Shown: positions 8,011-17,575 of the stretch, in pieces
How the letters are laid out: the number at the start of each line of letters is the position of its first letter
Numbering within the stretch: position 1 is the stretch's first letter
Assembly: GCF_000422885.1 (NCBI RefSeq)
Contig: NZ_AUGX01000008.1
Span: 310,001 to 374,000 of the forward strand
Direction of reading: 5' to 3'
DNA: 64,000 nt
Source of the DNA: Ottowia thiooxydans DSM 14619
GTDB lineage: Bacteria > Pseudomonadota > Gammaproteobacteria > Burkholderiales > Burkholderiaceae_C
Notes under the pieces: model-generated
What the model saw: only the letters and a program-made list of their open reading frames with translations
What the model was told of the DNA's origin: nothing
Database searches by the model: none
Program-made: the position numbers and the translations under genes

Positions 8011-9020
8011 TGAATGGGAGCCGGGGGTTCTGGCTGCACCGAAGGCGAGGCGCTTTCTCTACCGTACTCTTTGGCGTGGTATTGCGGCGCCCCACCCGCC
8101 TCGTGGTAGATGCGCATGAGTAGTTCGCCCATCAGTCCGGCAGCGATGAATTGCATACCCATCAGTACCAGCATCACGCCCATCAACAACAAGGGGCGCC
8201 CGCCAATGTCTTCGCCAATCAACTTGAGGGCGAAAAGCCAGGTAAGAATCAGCGCGCCCGGCGTTACCAGCCAGAGGCCTAAGCCACCGAAGGCATGCAG
8301 AGGGCGCTGGCGATAGCGCATGAAAAACACGATCAGAATCAGATCGAGAATGACTCGGAAGGTGCGATCAATACCGTACTTGGACACGCCCCTGGTGCGC
8401 GCATGGTGGCGCACCGGCACCTCCGTGATGCGCGCGCCCGCCTCCTTGGCCAGAGAAGGGATGAAACGGTGCAACTCTCCATAGAGGCGAATCCGGTCAA
8501 TGATAGGCCTCCGGTACGCTTTCAGCGCGCAACCGTAATCGTGCAGATGCACGCCAGTGGCGCGGGAAATCAGCCGGTTAGCAATGCGCGAAGGGAGTTT
8601 GCGGGAAATTTCCGCATCCTGCCGGTCCTTGCGCCAGCCACTGACCATGTCTACAGAAGAATCTTTTTCCAGCCGATCGAGCAGGAGCGGGATATCAGCA
8701 GGTTCGTTCTGCAGATCAGCATCCAGCGTCACCACATAACGGCCGCGCACACGGTCAAAACCAGCCTGAAGCGCGCTGGATTGTCCGTAATTGCGCACCA
8801 GGCAGATAGCTCGCAACCAAGGGCGCTCGGCAGCGAGTTCCCGGAGCAGCGCCGCACTGGCGTCCGTAGAGCCGTCGTCCACAGCCAACAGCTCAAAGGA
8901 AAGTGTCTGGCTGGCCATCGCCTGGGCGATGCGGTCGACCAGGTCGCGCAGATTGTCGACTTCGTTGTAGATAGGCACCACGATGGAGACATCCGGCGCG
9001 GCTTCGAGATCTTGAATCAT
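8007..9020 (-). CDS. Polyprenyl-phosphate glycosyltransferase, family 2
   Basis: A 337-residue GT2 enzyme of the ArnC/DPM1 type, which transfers a sugar from UDP-sugar to undecaprenyl phosphate. The GT-A domain opens with VSIVVPIYNEVDNL and has VTLDADLQNEP for metal binding. Two transmembrane segments follow near residues 240-310, as in ArnC. I chose ATG 9020, just before the conserved domain; the open frame continues to 9134 but that would cross the start of the divergent GT39 gene. Neighbouring Ugd and UDP-glucuronate 4-epimerase point to a uronic acid as the sugar. Confidence 0.88.
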   Translation of the reverse strand: MIQDLEAAPDVSIVVPIYNEVDNLRDLVDRIAQAMASQTLSFELLAVDDGSTDASAALLRELAAERPWLRAICLVRNYGQSSALQAGFDRVRGRYVVTLDADLQNEPADIPLLLDRLEKDSSVDMVSGWRKDRQDAEISRKLPSRIANRLISRATGVHLHDYGCALKAYRRPIIDRIRLYGELHRFIPSLAKEAGARITEVPVRHHARTRGVSKYGIDRTFRVILDLILIVFFMRYRQRPLHAFGGLGLWLVTPGALILTWLFALKLIGEDIGGRPLLLMGVMLVLMGMQFIAAGLMGELLMRIYHEAGGAPQYHAKEYGRESASPSVQPEPPAPIQ

Positions 9021-9080
9021 CGCCACATTTTGCCTTGCCTCGCCTCGCGGTACGATCCGTCGTTGCCTTTCGATCGCCCC

Positions 9081-10601
9081 ATGAATCTTTCCGACCCGCA
9101 GAAGTCGCCGCCTTTGGGCTCCGTCATCGCCCATCCACTGCTGTGGCTACTGCTGCTGGCTGCTGCCCATGTGGCCGTGCGGCTGGCGATTTCGCCTGCG
9201 CTGAAATGGGATGAAGCAGAGCAAATACTCTGGTCTCAGAATCTGGCGCTTGGCTACGGTGCTCAGCCGCCGCTCTACACCTGGCTGCAATGGGCGTTCA
9301 ACTCAGTCTTTGGGCCGAGCGTGCTGGCCCTTTCCGCCCTCAAACACTCCGCGCTGGTGCTCACCTATGTGCTGATGTGGGGTGCGGGGCGGGAACTGCT
9401 CGGTCCACGCGGCGCCTGGTGGGCCTCGGCCAGCATGCTGTTGCTACCGCCACTGGGCTGGTATTCCGTGCGCGATCAGACACATTCCATCCTGGTCACG
9501 GCCATGGCCTGCGCTGCGTGGTGGATGCTGTTTCGATTGATCAAACGACCGAGCCAGCGCGATTTCGCGTTGCTGGGTCTCGCTTGCGGGATCGGCATGC
9601 TGTCCAAATACAGTTTTGCCCTGGTTGCCGGGGCCATGGTGCTGGCCGCGCTCATGGTGCCAGAAGCACGGCGCGCCCTGCTCTCTCGCGGCTGGTGGTG
9701 GACTCCCATCGTCGCCGCACTGGTGTTTTTGCCCCACGCAAGCTGGTTGATGACCCACCTTCAGGAAGCCACCGCCGGAACCTTGCACAAGATGCAGATT
9801 CAGGCCGACCCTTCACTGACCAAGGGACTGTTCAGCCTGTTCACCAGCTTGCTTGGCGTGCTGCTACTGTGGAGCGTGGTGGCCCTTTGGGCGTTTCGTA
9901 CCAGTTGGTGGCGCAAGTCTGTGTCTGCAGCGTCGGTCACACCCTGGGCCTTGCCCCTTTTCAGGCGCTACCTGATGTTGGTCACGCTGGCGCTTGTAGG
10001 TATGGTGCTGCTAGGAGGGGTCACGACTTTCCGGGAACGCTGGCTGCTTCCTCTACTGTGTGTGGTGCCTCTGATGGCCTTCGCAGTTCGACCAGACCTG
10101 CAACAGCACCCGCGCGCAGGTCGGTACACAGCCGCAGTCACCGTGATTGCGGTCCTGCTGCTGGTAGCTGCAGGTGCGCGACTGTGGTTCGGCCTGATAC
10201 GCGGAGATGCGGATGAACTCAACCACCCGGTGCTGGAGCTGGCTGGAACGCTCCGAGATGCGGGCTACGATGGCCGCAGCCCCATTGTTGCGGCAGACCA
10301 TATGCTTGCAGGTACCCTGCGCACCAGATTCCCACAAGCGCCAGCGAGGGCTTGCACCGCGGATGACGGTCAGGACGTGGCGGCCTGCGTCGCCGCCTCC
10401 GCCGAGCGCGCACGCTTGGCGGGCCAAGGCTTGCTGCTGATCTCACGCTCCGACCGTGTGGAGCCGGACTGGTGGGCTCGCGCTCAAAGTGGGCTGGGGC
10501 CGATGGCGGTGCTGGGCATCGATCTGCCTTTCCACCAACTACACAAACTGCCGCCCGCACACTATGAGTTTGCCTGGCAACCCGCGAGAACCACCCCGTG
10601 A
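9081..10601 (+). CDS. ArnT-like glycosyltransferase, family 39
   Basis: A 506-residue integral membrane glycosyltransferase. The first periplasmic loop carries KWDEAEQ, the acidic DE motif of GT39/PMT/ArnT enzymes, and QPPLYTWLQW as in the PMT_2 domain. About ten further membrane spans and a short soluble C-terminal domain follow. Enzymes of this type move a sugar from an undecaprenyl-phosphate carrier to lipid A or core sugar in the periplasm. ATG 9081 was chosen because the conserved protein begins there; the same frame is open much farther upstream but that part opposes the GT2 gene. It ends in a GTGA overlap with the epimerase. Confidence 0.87.
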   Translation: MNLSDPQKSPPLGSVIAHPLLWLLLLAAAHVAVRLAISPALKWDEAEQILWSQNLALGYGAQPPLYTWLQWAFNSVFGPSVLALSALKHSALVLTYVLMWGAGRELLGPRGAWWASASMLLLPPLGWYSVRDQTHSILVTAMACAAWWMLFRLIKRPSQRDFALLGLACGIGMLSKYSFALVAGAMVLAALMVPEARRALLSRGWWWTPIVAALVFLPHASWLMTHLQEATAGTLHKMQIQADPSLTKGLFSLFTSLLGVLLLWSVVALWAFRTSWWRKSVSAASVTPWALPLFRRYLMLVTLALVGMVLLGGVTTFRERWLLPLLCVVPLMAFAVRPDLQQHPRAGRYTAAVTVIAVLLLVAAGARLWFGLIRGDADELNHPVLELAGTLRDAGYDGRSPIVAADHMLAGTLRTRFPQAPARACTADDGQDVAACVAASAERARLAGQGLLLISRSDRVEPDWWARAQSGLGPMAVLGIDLPFHQLHKLPPAHYEFAWQPARTTP

Positions 10602-11608
10602 GCGAGATCCTGGTCACCGGCGCCGCCGGATTCATCGGCATGCACGCCTGCGAGCGCCTGCTCGCCCTTGGGCATTCGGTTACGGGCATCGACAATCTGA
10701 ACGCCTATTACGACGTCAGCCTGAAGGAAGCCCGGCTGGCCCGCCTCACGCCGAACCCGCGCTTTTCCTTCGAGCGCATGGACATTGCTGACCGCGCTGC
10801 CATCGCTGCGCTGTTTGAGCGCATCCGGCCTCAGCGTGTACTGCACCTGGCGGCTCAGGCTGGCGTTCGGTATTCGCTGGAGGCGCCCCATGCCTATGTG
10901 GACTCGAATCTGGCGGGGTTTGTGAACCTCCTTGAAGGCTGCCGTGCTCAGCCGGTGGAGCACCTCGTGTATGCCAGCAGCTCCAGCGTCTATGGCGGCA
11001 ACACGAAGCTGCCATTTTCGGAGCATGACCCGGTCGATCACCCCATCAGTCTGTACGCGGCCACCAAGCGGGCCAACGAATTGATGGCGCATACGTACAG
11101 CCACCTCTTTGGCTTCCCGGCCACGGGGTTACGCTTTTTCACCGTTTACGGACCATGGGGACGCCCTGACATGGCGCTTTTCAAGTTCACCCGCGCCATA
11201 CTTGCGGGTGAACCAATTGATGTGTACGGGCACGGGAAGCTGCTGCGCGACTACACTTACATCGATGACATCGTGGAAGGTGTACTGCGCGTGCTGGACA
11301 AGCCAGCCACCGCAGACCCGAGCTACGATGCAAAAGCGCCCAATCCCGCCACGGGAGCGGCTGCACATCGGATTTTCAACATTGGCAACAGCACACCTAC
11401 GGTGCTGTCGGAATACATCGGAGCGCTGGAGTCTGCGCTTGGCGTCAAGGCCGTGCAACGCTTGCTGCCGGAGCAGCCGGGCGACATGCACAGCACAGCG
11501 GCCGACACGACAGCGCTTGCCGAATGGGTGGGCTTTGAGCCCGCCACGCCTGTACGTGAAGGCGTGGCACGTTTCATTAACTGGTATCGGGATTTCCATC
11601 ATTTATGA
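10598..11608 (+). CDS. UDP-glucuronate 4-epimerase-like NAD-dependent epimerase
   Basis: A 336-residue extended SDR converting, by family, UDP-glucuronate to UDP-galacturonate. The NAD motif TGAAGFIG is at residues 7-14; the active-site region has SSSSVYGGN and the catalytic YAATK. The stretch [19 protein letters not shown] is highly typical of bacterial UDP-GlcA 4-epimerases (LpsL/Cap1J group). GTG start inside the stop of the GT39 gene and ATGA overlap with ugd show an operon. Ugd next door supplies the substrate, which supports this specificity over a UDP-glucose epimerase. Confidence 0.88.
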   Translation: MSEILVTGAAGFIGMHACERLLALGHSVTGIDNLNAYYDVSLKEARLARLTPNPRFSFERMDIADRAAIAALFERIRPQRVLHLAAQAGVRYSLEAPHAYVDSNLAGFVNLLEGCRAQPVEHLVYASSSSVYGGNTKLPFSEHDPVDHPISLYAATKRANELMAHTYSHLFGFPATGLRFFTVYGPWGRPDMALFKFTRAILAGEPIDVYGHGKLLRDYTYIDDIVEGVLRVLDKPATADPSYDAKAPNPATGAAAHRIFNIGNSTPTVLSEYIGALESALGVKAVQRLLPEQPGDMHSTAADTTALAEWVGFEPATPVREGVARFINWYRDFHHL

Positions 11609-12951
11609 AAGTCAGCGTTTTCGGCACCGGCTATGTCGGTCTGGTCCAAGGAACTGTGCTGGCCGATGTGGGCCACGACGTCATCTGCATCGATATTGAC
11701 GCGGCCAAGATCGCCGGGCTCAAAGCGGGCCAGATTCCAATCCATGAACCAGGTTTAGCGCCTTTGGTGCTGGAAAACCAGGCGGCTGGCCGCTTGCGCT
11801 TCACGACCGACGCGGCGGAAGGCGTGGCGCACGGCGAGCTGATTTTTCTGGCCGTCGGTACGCCGCCAGATGAAGACGGCAGCGCCGACCTGAAGCATGT
11901 CCTGGCCGTAGCGCGCACCATTGCCCGGCACATGGATGGGCCGCGCACGCTGGTCAATAAATCCACGGTGCCGGTGGGCACTGCGGATCGGGTGGCCGCC
12001 GCGGTGCGCGAGGTGCTGAAAGAACGTGGGGTGGAGTACGCCTTCGATGTGGTCTCCAACCCTGAATTTCTCAAGGAAGGCGCTGCGGTAGCTGACTGCA
12101 AGCGGCCTGACCGCATCGTGATCGGCACCGACAGCCCTGCGGCAGAAGCCCGTTTGCGCGAGCTGTATGCGCCATTCAACCGCAATCACGAGAAGATCGT
12201 GGTGATGGACATCCGCAGTGCGGAGCTGACCAAATACGCCGCCAACGCCATGCTGGCCACCAAGATCAGCTTCATGAATGAGATCGCCAATCTGGCCGAG
12301 CGCCTGGGCGCTGATGTCGAAGCCGTGCGACGAGGTATTGGCAGCGATCCGCGCATCGGCTACCACTTCATCTACCCGGGCCTGGGATATGGCGGCAGTT
12401 GCTTTCCGAAAGATGTGAAAGCGCTGATCCACACCGCTCGCAGTACGGATTTTTCTCCGGAGCTGTTGCTGGCGGTAGAACGGCGCAACGAAGCTCAGCG
12501 GCGCGTGATGTTCGAGCGCATCAATGCTTTCTACGGCGGTGAGCTGAAGGGAAAAGTGGTGGCGCTGTGGGGCCTGGCTTTCAAGCCCAACACCGATGAC
12601 ATGCGGGAAGCCCCCAGCCGATCGCTGATGGAGGCCCTTTGGGAGGCCGGCGCGAGCGTGCAGGCCCACGATCCCGTGGCCATGCAGGAGGCGCGGCGCG
12701 TCTATGGTGAGCGTGCCGATCTGACATTGGCAGCAACACCAGGAGCCGCGCTAGAGGGCGCCCACTGCCTGGCAATCGTCACCGAGTGGCAGACCTTCCG
12801 GGTACCGGATTTTGCGCAGATGGCGCGTCTTCTGAAAGACCGCATGGTCTTCGATGGCCGCAATCTATACGACCCAGCGCTGCTGGCACGCCATGGTCTC
12901 GGCTATTCCTCGATCGGCCGTGCAGCGCAGAAACCTGCGAGTTTGAGCTGA
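11605..12951 (+). CDS. ugd: UDP-glucose 6-dehydrogenase
   Basis: Oxidises UDP-glucose to UDP-glucuronate in two NAD+-dependent steps; 448 residues, normal length. It begins with the Rossmann motif [11 protein letters not shown]. Other markers are [10 protein letters not shown] and the catalytic Cys in [14 protein letters not shown], followed by the C-terminal UDP-binding domain ([16 protein letters not shown]). Its ATG overlaps the stop of the epimerase gene. It provides the common precursor for the envelope module that starts at 7072. galU at 42178 makes the UDP-glucose. Confidence 0.96.
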   Translation: MKVSVFGTGYVGLVQGTVLADVGHDVICIDIDAAKIAGLKAGQIPIHEPGLAPLVLENQAAGRLRFTTDAAEGVAHGELIFLAVGTPPDEDGSADLKHVLAVARTIARHMDGPRTLVNKSTVPVGTADRVAAAVREVLKERGVEYAFDVVSNPEFLKEGAAVADCKRPDRIVIGTDSPAAEARLRELYAPFNRNHEKIVVMDIRSAELTKYAANAMLATKISFMNEIANLAERLGADVEAVRRGIGSDPRIGYHFIYPGLGYGGSCFPKDVKALIHTARSTDFSPELLLAVERRNEAQRRVMFERINAFYGGELKGKVVALWGLAFKPNTDDMREAPSRSLMEALWEAGASVQAHDPVAMQEARRVYGERADLTLAATPGAALEGAHCLAIVTEWQTFRVPDFAQMARLLKDRMVFDGRNLYDPALLARHGLGYSSIGRAAQKPASLS

Positions 12952-12963
12952 CGAGGTGAAACG

Positions 12964-13008
12964 GCTTGCCCACGGCAAGCCCGTATGCAAGCCCGCCGGC
13001 GGGCTTGA
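12964..13008. terminator. Hairpins between convergent genes
   Basis: Two GC-rich stem-loops, GCTTGCC-cac-GGCAAGC (12964-12980) and CAAGCCCGCCGGCGGGCTTG (about 12989-13008), fill the gap between ugd and the convergent acyl-CoA synthetase gene. No clear U-tract follows, so termination is inferred from position. Confidence 0.45.
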
Positions 13009-13045
13009 AGGCTAAGGCCGAACGCCCGATTCACGCCCTCACCGG

Positions 13046-15745
13046 CTACAGCGCGTGTGTGACGAGCCTGAAATCCGGATCCTCTGGGTACGCCTTGACA
13101 GTAAACCCCAGGCTCTGCACCAGCTTGAGCATGGATCCGTTATTGGTCAGCACCAAACCCATCATCTCCTGCAGGCCCTTGTCCCGGGCAACCTCCATGA
13201 TGCCGTGCATCATTCGCGTCCCCAGGCCTTGCCCCGCGAAGGCGTCGTCCACTACGAGTGAGAACTCACAGCTGTTCTGATCCGGGTTGGTGATGTAGCG
13301 TGAGACGGCTATAAATCGCTCGCTGGTCTCCTGCTGGCCATCCGAACCAAGCTTATCTTCCTTGATGACGGCGCACAGTGCCATCTCCCGGTCATAGTCG
13401 ATCAGCGTAAAGCGCGAAAGCATGCCAGGGGGTAACTCCGCCATGCTGGAAACGAATCGGAAGTACCGGCTTTCGGGTGACAGGCGTTTGGTCATCTCCT
13501 GCAGCATCTGGGCATCCCCCGGCCGAATGGGCCGCACAGTGTATTCACCGCCACCGCGCAGCGGCCATACCTGCTCGTAGCGCGCCGGATACGGCAAGAT
13601 GGCCAGGTGACCATAGCTGCGCCCCCGCGGCCCGCCGGAAGACGTGGGCGCTGCCGCATGGCCCACGACAATGCGCGCATCCACCGCCACGGCGCCGAAT
13701 TCGTCGACGATGATGGGATTGATATCCATCTCGCGCAGTTGGGGCAATTCGCACACCATCTCGGAGACGCGGAGCAACACTTGCTCCAAAGCCGACATAT
13801 TCACTGCGGGCGCGCCACGCCATTCACCCAAAGTTTCGGCCACTCGCGCGCGCTCAATCAGTCGGTGAGCCAGAAACTGGTTCAGCGGCGGCAGCTCCAT
13901 GGAGCTACCCCCCATGAGCTCGACCAAGGTGCCACCAGCGCCAAAGGCGATTACCGGGCCAAAGGGATCGTCGGTGACGACGCCAATATACAGTTCGCGA
14001 CCGCGGCGCGCCTTCGCCATGGCCTGCACGGTGATACCGTTGATGTGCGCATCAGGGCGAGCGTGAGACACGTTGGCCATCATGTCGTTGTAGATGTCGC
14101 GCACCGCCGTGGCGTTCATCACATTCAACGCCACACCTCCTACATCACTCTTGTGAGAAATATCAGGAGAATCAATTTTCAAGGCCACCGGGAAGCCCTG
14201 CTGGGTAGCGATCATCATGGCTTCACTAGGATTGCGCGCCAAGGTGGTGGGGGTGATTGGAATATGGAAAGCGGCCAGCAGGGCCTTGGATTCCATCTCT
14301 GTCAGCGCCTGGCGCCGCTCGGCCAGCACGCCTTCAATCAAAAGCCGCGCGCCCTCAGCATCGGGCGCGGCCAGTTGTGTAAGTGGCGGCGGTGTCTGCC
14401 GCAAAAGCTGCTGGTTTTGGTAGAAGCTGGCTATGTTGCCAAAGGCACCCACCGCCGCCTCGGGCGTACGGAACGTGGGAATCTGCGCATCAGCCAACAG
14501 CGTTCGTGCAGCGCCAACCGAAGCATCGCCCATCCAGCAACTGACCAGCGGCTTCGATAACCTGGGCCTGGCCTCCACCAGCACACGGGCAATGGCATCC
14601 GCATCGCCGCCCCACTTGGGCGAGTAGATTACCAGCGCACCATCGATGTCTTTATCGCTCATCGCCGCTTCCAGTGCAGCCCGATAGTGCTCAGGCTGAG
14701 CATCTTCCGTGACGTCGATCAAATCCGCCAGCGAAGCGTTGGGGGGCAGTTGAGTCAGGAGGGCGCTGGCCTTCTCACCGGAGAGCAGGCCCAGTTTCAA
14801 ACCGATCTCACTCACCCAATCAGCTGCCAGTACACCCGGGCCTCCGCCGTTAGTGACAATGGCCAATCGTTTTCCCACTGGCCGGTAACGAGAAGCCAGA
14901 CACTTCGCAGCTGAGAACAACTGCACGAACGAGCGGACCCTCACAGCGCCGGCTCGGCGCAGCGCGGCATCAAACACGGCATCACTACCGACGACGGCAC
15001 CTGAATGCGTTTGCGCTGCGACGTTGCCAGCCAACTGCCGGCCAGATTTAAGAATGACGACCGGCTTGCTGCTGGCCGCCGCACGCAACGCGCTCATGAA
15101 ACGCCGGGCATTGGAGATTCCCTCCAGATAGACCACGATGGCTTGGGTATTGCGATCACTGGCCAGAAAGTCCAGCATGTCGGCAATATGCAGTGCGCTA
15201 TGAGGCCCTACGGAAATCACACTGGAAAAGCCCACCCGGTTCTGGCGAGCCCAGTCCAGGATAGATGCCGTGAGCGCGCCAGATTGCGCCACCAAGGCCA
15301 ATTGACCAGGCGCTGCCATGGGTCCCAGCGTACTGGCATTTAAAAGCCGTGCGGGCCTCTGAAACCCCTGGCTATTAGGCCCCAGCAGCATCACACCATG
15401 GCGCTGCGCGGTCCGGGCCAGCTCGGCCGCCAACGGCGCGCCAATACCGGCAGAAAGAATCAAGGCTGCTTTGCATTTGATCCGCCCAGCCAGCTCGAGT
15501 GCGGCCAGGGTTTCCTCCGGCTGCAAGGCAATGATGGCAAGATCCGCACGCGCCTGCGCCAGATCACCCAAGGTACCTGTGGTCTGGGTATGGAGCTCGG
15601 TCACCGCACCGTCGAAAGCCTGCGCGCGAAAACCCGCAAGCAACGCCTTCGCATGAGGTGCAAGCCCCTCCGGATCGGCTTCGCCGCCCGTAAACAAAAT
15701 GATCGACCGAGGATCGAAAAGCGGGCTGAGGTAGTGTTGGTCCAT
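13046..15745 (-). CDS. ADP-forming acyl-CoA synthetase fused to GNAT acetyltransferase
   Basis: An 899-residue fusion. Order: CoA-binding domain (about 10-130), succinyl-CoA-ligase-like domain (150-290), ATP-grasp domain (about 470-690; KIDSPDISHKSDVGGVALNV, FGAGGTLVELMGG) and a C-terminal GNAT domain (730-890; VVDDAFAGQGLGTRMMHGIM). This is the architecture of Pat-type protein lysine acetyltransferases, which modify and silence acyl-CoA synthetases. The His in AAQTHSGAVVG aligns with the phospho-His of succinyl-CoA synthetase (GHAGA), so the synthetase half may be active. ATG 15745 is preferred; an in-frame GTG lies at 15763. Physiological substrate unknown. Confidence 0.87.
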   Translation of the reverse strand: MDQHYLSPLFDPRSIILFTGGEADPEGLAPHAKALLAGFRAQAFDGAVTELHTQTTGTLGDLAQARADLAIIALQPEETLAALELAGRIKCKAALILSAGIGAPLAAELARTAQRHGVMLLGPNSQGFQRPARLLNASTLGPMAAPGQLALVAQSGALTASILDWARQNRVGFSSVISVGPHSALHIADMLDFLASDRNTQAIVVYLEGISNARRFMSALRAAASSKPVVILKSGRQLAGNVAAQTHSGAVVGSDAVFDAALRRAGAVRVRSFVQLFSAAKCLASRYRPVGKRLAIVTNGGGPGVLAADWVSEIGLKLGLLSGEKASALLTQLPPNASLADLIDVTEDAQPEHYRAALEAAMSDKDIDGALVIYSPKWGGDADAIARVLVEARPRLSKPLVSCWMGDASVGAARTLLADAQIPTFRTPEAAVGAFGNIASFYQNQQLLRQTPPPLTQLAAPDAEGARLLIEGVLAERRQALTEMESKALLAAFHIPITPTTLARNPSEAMMIATQQGFPVALKIDSPDISHKSDVGGVALNVMNATAVRDIYNDMMANVSHARPDAHINGITVQAMAKARRGRELYIGVVTDDPFGPVIAFGAGGTLVELMGGSSMELPPLNQFLAHRLIERARVAETLGEWRGAPAVNMSALEQVLLRVSEMVCELPQLREMDINPIIVDEFGAVAVDARIVVGHAAAPTSSGGPRGRSYGHLAILPYPARYEQVWPLRGGGEYTVRPIRPGDAQMLQEMTKRLSPESRYFRFVSSMAELPPGMLSRFTLIDYDREMALCAVIKEDKLGSDGQQETSERFIAVSRYITNPDQNSCEFSLVVDDAFAGQGLGTRMMHGIMEVARDKGLQEMMGLVLTNNGSMLKLVQSLGFTVKAYPEDPDFRLVTHAL

Positions 15746-15763
15746 AGCGATTCTTTTTGCCAC

Positions 15764-16071
15764 CCCACCCCGAAACCAAGAGCACGGCCAAGGGGGCAGC
15801 GAGCCTCATGATGCGAGGAGCTTAGCGGCCTTTTTTTATATCCCAAAGGGAAAACCCTTATTCTGCGCTCCAAAACACTCGCTGCGGCTGATAGCGTGCT
15901 CAAAAGCCCCTCCCTACCTCGTTGCACCCGTATGGAAGGCCGCAAAAATACGCGCGACACCACAAGGTATCCCTGCGTTTTCCGTGGCACGGGCGCACCC
16001 TCGCATCCACAGTTTTTGAACACAACGGCCCTCCCGCGGAGACGTTGGACACGCTCTGAGACAATACAGTC
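15764..16071. other. Non-coding gap before hemE
   Basis: About 310 bases between the divergent acyl-CoA synthetase fusion and hemE. It must hold both promoters. I see no convincing -35/-10 pair, repeat or RNA gene; the part near 15830-15870 is AT-rich. Confidence 0.55.
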
Positions 16072-17187
16072 ATGAGCTTCGCCCCACTGCAAAACGACAC
16101 TTTTCTGCGCGCCTGCCTAGGTCAGGCGACTACCCACACCCCTATCTGGCTGATGCGCCAGGCTGGCCGCTACCTGCCTGAGTACCGCGCAACACGGGCC
16201 CAGGCCGGCAGTTTCATGGGGCTGGCCACCAACGTCGATTACGCCACCGAAGTCACCCTGCAGCCGCTGGAGCGCTATCCGCTTGATGCCTCCATCCTGT
16301 TTTCGGACATCCTGACCGTACCGGACGCCATGGGCCTCGGCCTGTCGTTCGCACTAGGCGAAGGCCCCAAGTTTGAACGCACGGTGCGCGACGAAGCGGC
16401 CGTGGCTCAACTGGCCGTGCCGGACATGAACAAGTTGCGCTATGTGTTCGATGCTGTCACCTCCATTCGCAAGGCTCTCAATGGCCGCGTGCCCCTGATC
16501 GGGTTTTCCGGCAGCCCCTGGACGCTGGCCTGCTACATGGTCGAAGGCGGCGGTTCGCAGGATTACCGAGCCGTCAAGACCTTGATGTATGCCCGGCCTG
16601 ATCTGATGCACCGCATTCTGGCCATCAACGCCGACGCCGTAGCCGTCTATCTGAATGCACAGATCGATGCAGGCGCTCAAGCCGTCATGATCTTCGATAG
16701 CTGGGGCGGGGTATTGGCCGATGGGGCGTTCCAGGACTTCAGCCTTGCCTACACCACTCGGGTGCTGGGGCAGCTCAAACGCACCGGGAGTGATGGCGCG
16801 GTGGTGCCACGCATTGTCTTCACCAAAGGTGGTGGCTTGTGGCTCTCGCAGATGCGTACTCTGGATTGCGAGGTGCTGGGACTCGACTGGACTATGAACC
16901 TGGGCACTGCGCGCGCCATCGTCTCAGAAGGCTCCGGCGCCCACCGCAAGTCACTGCAAGGCAACATTGATCCAAACGTGTTGTTTGCGCCACCTGAAGC
17001 CATTCGCGCACAGGCACGTGCCGTACTCGATAGTTTTGGTGCACCACATATGGAGCAGGACAAGCCCGGGACCGGCCATATCTTCAATCTCGGGCACGGG
17101 ATCAGCCAATTCACCCCACCGGAGCACGTGGCCCACTTGGTAGACGAAGTGCATGCCCACTCCAAACGGATGCGTACCGGCCTCTAA
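16072..17187 (+). CDS. hemE: Uroporphyrinogen decarboxylase
   Basis: Decarboxylates the four acetates of uroporphyrinogen III to give coproporphyrinogen III in haem synthesis; 371 residues, slightly longer than E. coli HemE. Signature 1 appears as [16 protein letters not shown] near the N-terminus, followed by [17 protein letters not shown] and [19 protein letters not shown] (signature 2). The catalytic Asp lies in ILFSDIL. It is a cytosolic homodimer by family. It stands alone, divergent from the acyl-CoA synthetase fusion and upstream of priA, separated from priA by the AT-rich gap with DnaA boxes. Confidence 0.96.
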   Translation: MSFAPLQNDTFLRACLGQATTHTPIWLMRQAGRYLPEYRATRAQAGSFMGLATNVDYATEVTLQPLERYPLDASILFSDILTVPDAMGLGLSFALGEGPKFERTVRDEAAVAQLAVPDMNKLRYVFDAVTSIRKALNGRVPLIGFSGSPWTLACYMVEGGGSQDYRAVKTLMYARPDLMHRILAINADAVAVYLNAQIDAGAQAVMIFDSWGGVLADGAFQDFSLAYTTRVLGQLKRTGSDGAVVPRIVFTKGGGLWLSQMRTLDCEVLGLDWTMNLGTARAIVSEGSGAHRKSLQGNIDPNVLFAPPEAIRAQARAVLDSFGAPHMEQDKPGTGHIFNLGHGISQFTPPEHVAHLVDEVHAHSKRMRTGL

Positions 17188-17575
17188 GCGCTCGTTGGAC
17201 TTGCCGGGGTCGTAAATCACGGGATGCCAATGGACTGTACCGCCCCATTGGCAGCAGCGCCTCTACTTATCGCGGATGAGCAAGTCAAGCAATTTCGTGG
17301 GCATTAGAGCAAAAAAAAGAGGTTCATCTACTTTACTTATGCACAAAAATCAGATCATCTCGCGCTTGGCATATTTCCCTAAGGGCGACGAACTGATTAA
17401 CCATAAGTCATTGATTTATATAAAAAATAGAACAATGCTTTTTTGATGAGCAAGGTAGTGAAAGCCTTGATTTTTAAGGCTTTCAGGCGATTCATCAGAC
17501 GTTTTCCACAAAGTTATCCACAGAAATTGGGTATGACTTGCAAAACTCATTCAAAACAAGCACTTAAAGCCAAAA
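17188..17575. other. AT-rich gap with three DnaA boxes
   Basis: The gap between hemE and priA is much more AT-rich than its surroundings. It holds TTATGCACA (17337-17345), TTTTCCACA (17502-17510, one mismatch) and the perfect consensus TTATCCACA (17514-17522), all in the same orientation. A very AT-rich stretch lies at about 17407-17440. A 9-bp stem-loop (GAAAGCCTT/AAGGCTTTC) lies just upstream of the last two boxes. This could be a DnaA-controlled promoter for priA, a DnaA-titration site or an origin-like remnant. No gene is seen. Confidence 0.6.

Noticed and set aside
8295-9080. Upstream extension of the GT39 open frame by 262 codons
   Set aside because: It lies opposite the GT2 gene and has no homology pattern; the conserved protein starts at 9081.
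17188-17575. Chromosomal origin of replication
   Set aside because: Only three boxes, no dnaA nearby, and the ribosomal operon on the right would be transcribed against the fork. Kept only as a DnaA-site finding.
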